DNA from: Chlorokybus atmophyticus
Lineage: Eukaryota > Streptophyta > Chlorokybophyceae > Chlorokybales > Chlorokybaceae
Direction of reading: 5' to 3'
Length of the DNA stretch: 28,284 nt
Assembly (NCBI GenBank): GCA_009103225.1
Contig: RHPI01002990.1
Coordinates: forward strand, 890,206 to 918,489
Numbering within the stretch: position 1 is the first letter of the stretch; every line of letters begins with the position of its first letter. The notes under the pieces are model-generated. The model worked only from the letters and a program-made list of their open reading frames with translations, had not been told where the DNA came from and did not search any database. Positions 21,697-28,284 of this stretch are shown in pieces. The translations under genes were made by a program, and so were the position numbers.

Positions 21697-22384
21697 AGCT
21701 GCCTTGTACATACGTACATACAACCACAATTGTGTGATATAGTCAGTTGTAGTATTGTGTAGAGTAGTAGGGGTGCGCAGCCAGCTCGGCCGTTGCAACA
21801 ACAGTACACCTATGTGTTTAGATTCGTTGCATTTTGTGTTGTAGATGGAGCGCATTCCTTATTCTTGCCCCACACTTTCGCTGCGCCTCGCTGCTTCACC
21901 AAATGCTGCAGCGTGCTAGTGGCAATAAGCACATCCACTGGATAGTTGCAAAAGTGACTGTCTCCGCGGCATCACTTTGTTAGTCAGTGCATATCGATGC
22001 GAATTGTGTTGTAGCTGTATGGTGTATAGGGTGTGCAATGGCAATGAGAAACCAGTAAAATAAGCCAGGCAGGGCAGCGCAACACGCGGCAGAAAGTAGG
22101 AGTCAGTCGGCAACCAACATACAAAACCATGTTGATAGTGTTTGGAGACGCTGGATGTACAGAGTGATGTCGTGCTGTGCGGTGCCGTCCTGTCCCCGGT
22201 CTCATCCTCTATCAGCATTGATATACATGCGTCCGATGTCAGTGCTGCCACCATACCTACCTGCTCAACAATACACATTTAACACACAACCAAACACGTG
22301 TACCATGTCATCCTAAGCAAGTGCGGCGTCTGCCTCAGTAGTTGGAGGGCCTTGCGGTATAGGACCCATTTCGGCACTGCGGCT
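21697..22384. other. WNK 3' flank, no gene seen
   Basis: Non-coding sequence after the first WNK stop. It contains several TTGTAG and TGTG-rich stretches but no TGTAA motif near the stop and no convincing exon. The last roughly 70 bases grade into the retroelement relic. Confidence 0.5.
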
Positions 22385-22694
22385 TCAGCCGCGGATCTTC
22401 GCTCCAAGATCGCTATCGCCCGCTCCCGCTACAAGGTGCATGCCACACGCCGACGGCAGTGCGGATGAAGCCCTCCACGCGCCGTGGCTCCGCCCCGCGC
22501 ACTGTGGCAATATAACGCGCACACAAACGGAGCACATGCTGAAAGTTCTCTCCCAGCATCCCATGCGTCTCCATCGCAAGCGGGAAGGCGTCCCCTAGCG
22601 GGTGATCACCATACTTGCGACGCTTCGCCGCCTCCGCCACCTGCACGGCCGCGCTGGCGCGATCCCCACACGCTGTGACCGTAACGTCCAACAA
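22385..22694 (-). pseudogene. Reverse-transcriptase retroelement, degenerate C-terminal fragment
   Basis: On the minus strand the frame from 22694 reads LDVTVTACGDRA, then AEAAKRRKYGD, then FPLAMETHGMLGENF and a C-terminal RRVEGFIRTAVGVW. This resembles the region after the reverse transcriptase in many algal and plant retroelement polyproteins, where a DVTV block, an AAxxRxxKY block and a PLAxETxGxxG block occur in that order. It carries no catalytic domain. Upstream in the same frame there is a TGA just before the DVTV block, and the reading then meets the TRIM insertion, so it is a relic. The family assignment rests on remembered motif order only. Confidence 0.6.
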
Positions 22695-22718
22695 CAGCTT
22701 TCAATCGCGGCATGGCTC

Positions 22719-23206
22719 TGTCACAATTTGGAATAGATTGTGACAGATCTCACTCATGGTAGCGTCTGTTGCTATCATAGCCTAGTGGTCGGAGCCCACT
22801 TATTACAATGGTAATGGAGCTTGATGTCTCAGCCTGAGGTTCAATTCATGTAGGGGATGAAGCAGATCCAAGGGTAAGAAACATTTAGAGCGACTTGCCT
22901 TAGGCTTGGCGCAGGTTCGCAACCTGCGCGCCGAGCTAATTTAATCTATGGCCGCGTGAGCGGTCGCGCCGCGATGGCAGGTCGCGCCGTAAGGATGGCT
23001 GGATTAAAAAAGGCCGCGGGCGGACGGGTCGTGGTACGGCCGTGACCACGGCGAGATGGGCTAGTAAGTGCTTCATTGGATAATGAGGAGCCCGTGGATT
23101 AAATTGGGGAGGAATGTCACAATTTGGGATAAATTGTAACAGACCTCACTCATGGTGGCGTGTTGCTTTGCTACCATAGCCTAGTGGCTGGAGCCCACTT
23201 GTCACA
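22719..23206. mobile_element. TRIM-like LTR element (terminal-repeat retrotransposon in miniature), 488 bp
   Basis: Two direct terminal repeats, 22719-22807 and 23115-23206, both begin TGTCACAATTTGG and end ACA. They flank a 307-bp interior with no coding capacity. The whole is bordered by a perfect 5-bp target-site duplication GGCTC (22714-22718 and 23207-23211). One base after the left repeat lies TGGTAATGGAGC (22809-22820), matching 9 of 12 bases of the usual plant primer-binding site TGGTATCAGAGC for initiator tRNA-Met. A purine tract GGGGAGGAA (23106-23114) abuts the right repeat, as a polypurine tract should. The repeats differ at roughly ten positions plus a short indel, so the insertion is not recent. 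It would need an autonomous element's enzymes to move. Confidence 0.88.
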
Positions 23207-23211
23207 GGCTC

Positions 23212-24148
23212 GGATGCCACCAGGTCCAAGCGTCTGCCCTGCACCTCTCCTGCACGGATGGGCATGAAACCGGACTGCTCGCTCCGCACCTCCTGCTGTA
23301 CATGCAGGCTCCACACCTGCTGGCTCCGCTCCTATGCCGCACACGCTGGCTTCGCACCTGCTGCCGCACCTGCTGCTAGCTCCGCTCCTGTCCCGCACAC
23401 GCTGCCGCCGCACTTGCTGCTGACACCACCACCCGCTACTGGCACCGCTCCCACTCCCCACCTGCTGCTGGCTCCGCAGCTGCTCCACACCTGCAGCTGC
23501 ACATGCCACAGCCGATGGCGCTACCGCCGCTGTTGCCTTTGTGGATACCGTCGCCGCTGCCGCAGATGCCGCCGCTACTCCATCCAAGCCATCATCGCCG
23601 CAGCTATCGGTACTGACACCCTATCAACCTCCATGGGTTGGCGTTCGTGGCGACGCAGGCGCTCTGCCGCACGCGCAGGTGCTAAGCCAACCCGCAGATG
23701 GACACAACCACCGTCTTCTACCGGCTCTTGCTCATGTCTTGGCCTAACATGTCCCTCACATGCCCCTACGGTGCGCATACCTAGCCTAGCAGTGCATGGC
23801 CTAACAACATGCATGAACGGGCGGCGCCCAGCACCCACATACTCACCAGGCTAAGTCGCCACCCGCTCTCGCCGCCGGCCACGCCGTCCCGCACCCCACG
23901 CGCCTTCAACTGGCACTCACGCAGGCGCCTCGACAGCCGCCGCCGCCTCTACCGCTATGCCCGCCGCTAGTTTCCGCCACCGCCGCCGCATGCATCGTCA
24001 ATGTTATAAAGTAACTGGCAGGCAGCAGGTTCCAGGCAAGGGCTAGCAGGCATGTACGACATACGTTGCAGGTTTGTTACGTGTTCACGCGAACTTAATG
24101 CCGCCCCTACTATAGCCCGTGAAAAGAAGGTGCGAGGGGGGGAGGGGG
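23212..24148. other. Low-complexity CTG/GCC-rich intergenic sequence
   Basis: The stretch is rich in CCTGCTGC, CCGC and CAC words. These leave long frames open on both strands without recognisable domains. The frames are alanine-, cysteine- and arginine-rich in mutually shadowing readings, the mark of composition rather than coding. It may be decayed retroelement sequence continuing from 22385. It ends in a G-run (24136-24149) that abuts the second copy of the large duplication. Confidence 0.55.
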
Positions 24149-27100
24149 GTAGGATAGAGCCACGTGGCCTAGCTATTGCACGTTGCAGCCTGTTGCAGGT
24201 TGCAGGGGCAAGCAGCAGGATAACCAATTGTTGGTGCAATGCATTGTGACTGCCGTTGCGGTTGCTGTCAGTGGGGCCTGCGTCAACCAAACGGCAACTG
24301 TCGGTCCCTTCAACGAAGGGATGCCGTTCGGTCAAGTGTGGCGGCCAAAGTCAGTCAAGCGTCACTCGTGCCTAACCAACTAACCCAACCAAGCCGGAGG
24401 AGGCGGCGACCGCTGCGGCGGCCTGCTTGGGCTCGTCGCAGTCGTCGGTTAGGGGGACGGGGTGCACACGTGGAGACTGGGTTGTTCTGCAATTTGCGCA
24501 TGCTTGCCACAATCAGCTGCACCGGCCGACCCTGCGCTGCTGTTGAGCTCAGTCCAGTGTTGTTCAGTTCAGCCGTAGCTTGCCGAAGTCGGTGGTATTG
24601 GTGGTGTTGGTCCACTGCTGCTGGTCGGTCGCCTTAGGTTCTTATGCTTGGTTGCTTGAGTGGAGGCTGCTTTGTAGGGCTTGGTGGTGAGCCCATTGCG
24701 CCTGCTGGGGCAAGGCAGCAGGGGGCGAAGGGTCAGCTGGTTCAGTATTCTCAAGCAGGCAAGTTCTAGCACTGCTGCTGTAGTAGCAGCCTGCTTCTCG
24801 TGCCGCCAGTGTCACAAGCAGAGGCTTTGCAAGTAGCAGTGCAGCAACTGACATTGTCATTGGATGTTACATGCTGCCGCATGCATGTAGTTAAAGCTAG
24901 TTCTTGACAGACGGTTCAATCCTGCTTGAGGACAAGGCCGTCATCACCTGCGCACGAGCTTCCAGCGGCAGTGACGCCTGTTCCTGACGGTACGTCGTCA
25001 AATGTTAATAAGCTGTTCACAATCGGCACCTCGCTTTGCATGGGACTTCTCGTACAAGCATCATTCTCCAGTACTGGTTGTGCTTGGTAAATCTTGTTTT
25101 GCTCTCATTCAGGAGTGACCTGGGCTTGTGCGTGTGGTTCTCAGTGTGATGCATCTTGTCCATCTTCTCTTCCCTGAAAATTGTCTTTTCTTTGTCTTCC
25201 CCGCTCTTCCCCCCAATACGTACTCTGTGCAAGCAACGCAGTGGTGATTGTACATGCCTAGGCATGCCACAAATGTTGCATGGCGTCTTGCCGAGCTTGC
25301 TGATTGGATACAAGCCTGGCCCATCCTTGGTATGAATGAATTGTGTACTACGAGATTGCGATCTTGTAGGTCCAGTGGTCACTCATTGGAACTATGTGTC
25401 AGCACTCAATGCACAAGCGTTGTCCTCATCTGAGGCTGTTTACCGTTGCTGCTTTGCACACTTCCGGCCCCTCGACACGCTGCACATGTGTGCCTCGCGA
25501 GTTGTCCATGTTCTAGCTGCCAAGCTTGCTTTGTAAACAGGGGCTGGTGCGCATAAAGAGAAGTAGCTGGTAGGAGGTGGTCTGCTGCTGCGCTGCCAAG
25601 ATGTCTGGGGAGTCTTTCAAAATGCAGTCCGCCAGTGGTCCCATCATGGATGATCCAGACTATGTCGAGGATCAGCCATTTGCAGCTGTGGAGCCTACTG
25701 GTCGCTATGGGAGGTACTCTGAAGTTTTGGGTAAGTTCTGTAGTTGTTACAAGCCAGACTGCTCTGCTGGTTTGAGCAGTATACCTACACCAAATCATGA
25801 TTCCGAGATGGCTAATGCATACGCCTTTGGCAATCTCAGGCGAAGGTGCATGTAAAATTGTCTATAAAGCATTTGATGAGGACGAGGGCATGGAGGTGGC
25901 GTGGAATGAGTGCAAGATGCGGGTTCTTATGCACAGCAAGGGAGAGCGTGATGCTATGCATGAGGTGGAGGTTTTGAAGACATTAAACCACAAAAACGTG
26001 ATGAAGCTGTACGACTCATGGATTGATGCAGTCACAGGTGAGTTGAGGTCTGGCACTTGTTAGTCATGTGGAAGCAATGACGTGTCGTGCGCCTTGTGGT
26101 GTGACGTCCAATGACATGTCATGTGACATGCTTCTCTGTGTAGGTCACGTCATCTTTATCACTGAGATCTTCACATCTGGAACCCTGCGCCAATATCGGC
26201 ATAGGCACAGGAATGCAGATATCAAAGCCGTCAAGAACTGGGCACGACAGATTCTTCGGGGTCTGCTCTACCTCCACACACACAACCCCCAGGTCATTCA
26301 TCGCGACTTGAAGTGTGACAACATTTTTGTCAATGGCAACCAAGGTGAAGTCAAGATTGGGGATTTGGGCTTGGCAGCTATCATGGAGCATGCACACGTC
26401 GCGCAAACTTGTATAGGTATGTTAAAGCGCGTATCAACTTGCAATGCTGGTGTTGCTGCATTGCTACTGTGCTGAGACATGGTCGTCCAGGTACCCCTGA
26501 GTTCATGGCTCCTGAGCTTTATGATGAGAGTTATGATGAGAAGGTGGACATATATGCCTTTGGTGAGTTGGCATTACTATGCTGTCATGTGTTATAGTGA
26601 CATGATGTTATGATGAGAAGGTGGACATATATGCCTTTGGTGAGTTGGCATTACTATGCTGTCATATGTTGTAGTGTCATGAGCCGGAGCCTATATATCT
26701 GTGTGCTGTCACAGGTATGTGCATGTTGGAGCTGTTGACTCAAGACGTCCCATACCGGGAATGTCGAAATGCTGCTCATGTAAGTGGTATTCTTTTTGGT
26801 GCACACTCAGTCATGCTGCTGCTCGATGGCTGTGCTGTTGGTCCTAGACAACTGTGTTGATGATCTGCTTGTCATTGGCAGATCTACAAGAAGGTCTCTT
26901 CAGGCACGCCTCCCACATGCTACGAAAAGGTCAAGGATCCAGCCACGCGCAGTTTTATTGATCTCTGCATAGCCAGGAGCCCACCAGATCGCCTTTCGGC
27001 AGCGGAGCTCCTAATGCATCCATTCCTTGCCGCTGAGCCTCCCAGGGCATTGGGCACTGGTGAAGTCCTCATTCGCATAGCCACTAAGGACCCCATCACG

Positions 27101-27968
27101 AAGTGCGCGACGTTGCCATTGCCAAAGGTGGCTAGTCAACCCGATGTCCTCTCAAGGGGCAGCAGCATGTCCGTTGCAGAACTAGGCAAAAGCAAATTGC
27201 AACCCCTGTCTTCATCCGCTGGTGACTTGCAAGCACCAACCCCTGTTCATGCAATCCACCGTGAGGAGTCCACTGAGAGCGTTGAGTTGGATGGTTGGCA
27301 CTCCGATGCGCGCTCTTCGCCTGCAAGTGCGCCACAGACTCCCGAGCCAAGGCGCCAACCCCCGCCAGCCTCAGTGCGTGTGTCTGGTGCGCTCAGCCAA
27401 GAAGATCCCAGTATTTTCAACCTGAAGATCAGGATCAGGGCTTCAGATGAGAACTCAGGCCGTGTCATCAAGGTAAACATGGGGTAGGTGGCGGCAGTGC
27501 TGCAGTTGGCTGATGCGGTTGTCACAGCTAACTCGTGCTTCTGATGTAGTTCCCATACGACTTGCGTGTGGACACCGCTGTGTCCGTTGCATCGGAGCTG
27601 GTTGAGGTGCTGCAGATCGCTCACAGTTACCAAGTAATCATTGTTGAAGGCATTGAGCAAATCCTTGCGTCCGTGACCACAGAAACGGTCCTCTCCGATG
27701 CAGCTCAGGCCGCGGAGAAGGCACCAGAACATCAGCAGGCTGCTCCTCTGCCAGCCAAGGAGCAGCAATCAATACAAGAAGTGGTGAAGATTGGGGGTGA
27801 AGATTCAATGTTGGTTTACAGTGCCCGTCACCCTGCCAGCAATGGCGTGGTCTCAACAACCATTGCGCCAACCAGTTCACCAGCTGTTTCTGCAATCAGT
27901 CCTAGCAAGCCGCGCAACTCAAATGTGTCCGCATCTGCAAGGCCCGAGGTCAAGCGGTCCCCTACCAA
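24149..27968. repeat. Large direct duplication, copy 2 (3,820 bp)
   Basis: Equals 17840-21659 with an offset of 6,309 bp. Its left edge follows a G-run; its right edge is the N at 27969. Intron sequences and the internal 77-bp tandem repeat are the same in both copies. Confidence 0.93.
25601..27968 (+). CDS. WNK kinase gene, second copy, 3' end missing
   Basis: Exons by correspondence with the first copy: 25601-25730, 25840-26037, 26144-26416, 26491-26562, 26715-26779, 26882-27472 and 27550-27968 (incomplete). The kinase and CCT-like domains are whole and, in the stretches compared, have the same sequence as in the first copy. Twelve sense codons and the stop are missing because the match ends at the N at 27969. 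The sequence after the N belongs to something else. With no differences seen even in introns, this is either a very recent duplication or an assembly artefact. The missing end matches the fragment at 10228-10356. Confidence 0.85.
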
Positions 27969-27969
27969 N
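27969..27969. other. Single N, probable contig join
   Basis: The undetermined base falls exactly where identity with the complete WNK gene stops. This is the same pattern as at 10227, mirrored. Confidence 0.75.
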
Positions 27970-28284
27970 GAACCATGCGGGACCAGTTGCGGCTGTGGGA
28001 ACAAGCACAGAGGAATGCAGAGGTACGCTCAACAGTCACATACATTTCCTTGCAAGAGCAATTTGTTTTTGAGCGCAGTCCATGTGATATATGTAGCGTG
28101 GCTGCAGGCCTCCACTATTCACCCATACCCACTCTACAGTCAAGCCGACATTGCGGAAGCAAGAGCAGATAGACAGAGCTGGGCGGCGGTATGTTGTTAC
28201 CAATCTCGCTGTGCATGTTGACTGCAATGTCGGCTCCAATGCATGCCTACCTTTCCATGCTAGGATGTGCGTGAGCGTGCGAAG
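27970..28284 (+). CDS. Partial gene, likely coiled-coil exons, unidentified
   Basis: Immediately after the N, a frame reads TMRDQLRLWEQAQRNAE up to a GTACGC donor at 28023. This charged, glutamine-rich peptide has heptad-like character. A second likely exon (about 28142-28189) lies between a CTACAG/TCAAG acceptor and a GTATGT donor. It reads either ADIAEARADRQSWAA or PTLRKQEQIDRAGRR depending on the acceptor chosen. A third begins after CATGCTAG at 28264 and may read DVRERAK to the window edge. The frames of the three pieces cannot be joined with certainty. I do not recognise the family. Both the start and the end lie outside this contig piece. Confidence 0.45.

Noticed and set aside
23258-23854. 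198-codon plus-strand frame
   Set aside because: It is Cys/Arg/Pro-rich low-complexity translation of CTG/CCG-rich DNA, with equally long frames on the other strand and no domain.
24149-27968. Calling the duplicated block a transposable element
   Set aside because: No terminal inverted or direct repeats and no target-site duplication at its edges; it carries an ordinary intron-containing host gene.

Overview
The window is eukaryotic nuclear DNA from an intron-rich, compact genome, most likely a green alga or related member of Viridiplantae. Every recognisable gene is broken by short GT-AG introns, with donors mostly GTGAGT or GTAAGT and acceptors mostly GCAG. The genes are eukaryote-specific: Miro, PHS1/HACD dehydratase, RPB11, MRD1 and a WNK kinase. 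The WNK kinase has a plant-like sequence. The lineage is an inference from gene style, not from a marker gene.

Layout, left to right. A (GA)18 microsatellite opens the window. Six single-copy genes then alternate in strand: Miro GTPase (140-3195, -), very-long-chain 3-hydroxyacyl-CoA dehydratase (3582-5240, +), an EMAPII/Arc1p-type tRNA-binding-domain protein (5512-6595, -), MEMO1 (7263-9228, +), RNA polymerase II subunit RPB11 (10407-11499, -) and the pre-rRNA processing factor MRD1/RBM19 (11935-15778, +). They form three head-to-head pairs separated by 386, 667 and 435 bp. A 3.5-kb stretch with no convincing gene precedes a WNK kinase gene (19292-21696, +). After it come a decayed reverse-transcriptase relic, a 488-bp terminal-repeat retrotransposon in miniature (TRIM) with a perfect 5-bp target-site duplication, and low-complexity sequence. 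A second WNK copy follows (25601-27968), identical to the first wherever compared and missing its last codons. The window ends with part of an unidentified, probably coiled-coil, gene.

Single N characters at 10227 and 27969 look like contig joins. The sequence just right of the first N (10228-10356) is a WNK 3' end. Its first 63 bases equal the last 63 bases before the second N, so the segment between the Ns has identical 63-bp ends. The WNK duplication and the gene order around these joins should be treated as provisional.

The genes do not form one pathway. They are housekeeping functions: mitochondrial transport, fatty-acid elongation, tRNA binding, transcription, ribosome biogenesis and ion or osmotic signalling. 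Exon coordinates were built by hand from reading frame, splice-site consensus and family similarity. All exon phases close into complete proteins for the six housekeeping genes and the first WNK copy. No tRNA gene, rRNA gene or CRISPR array was seen.
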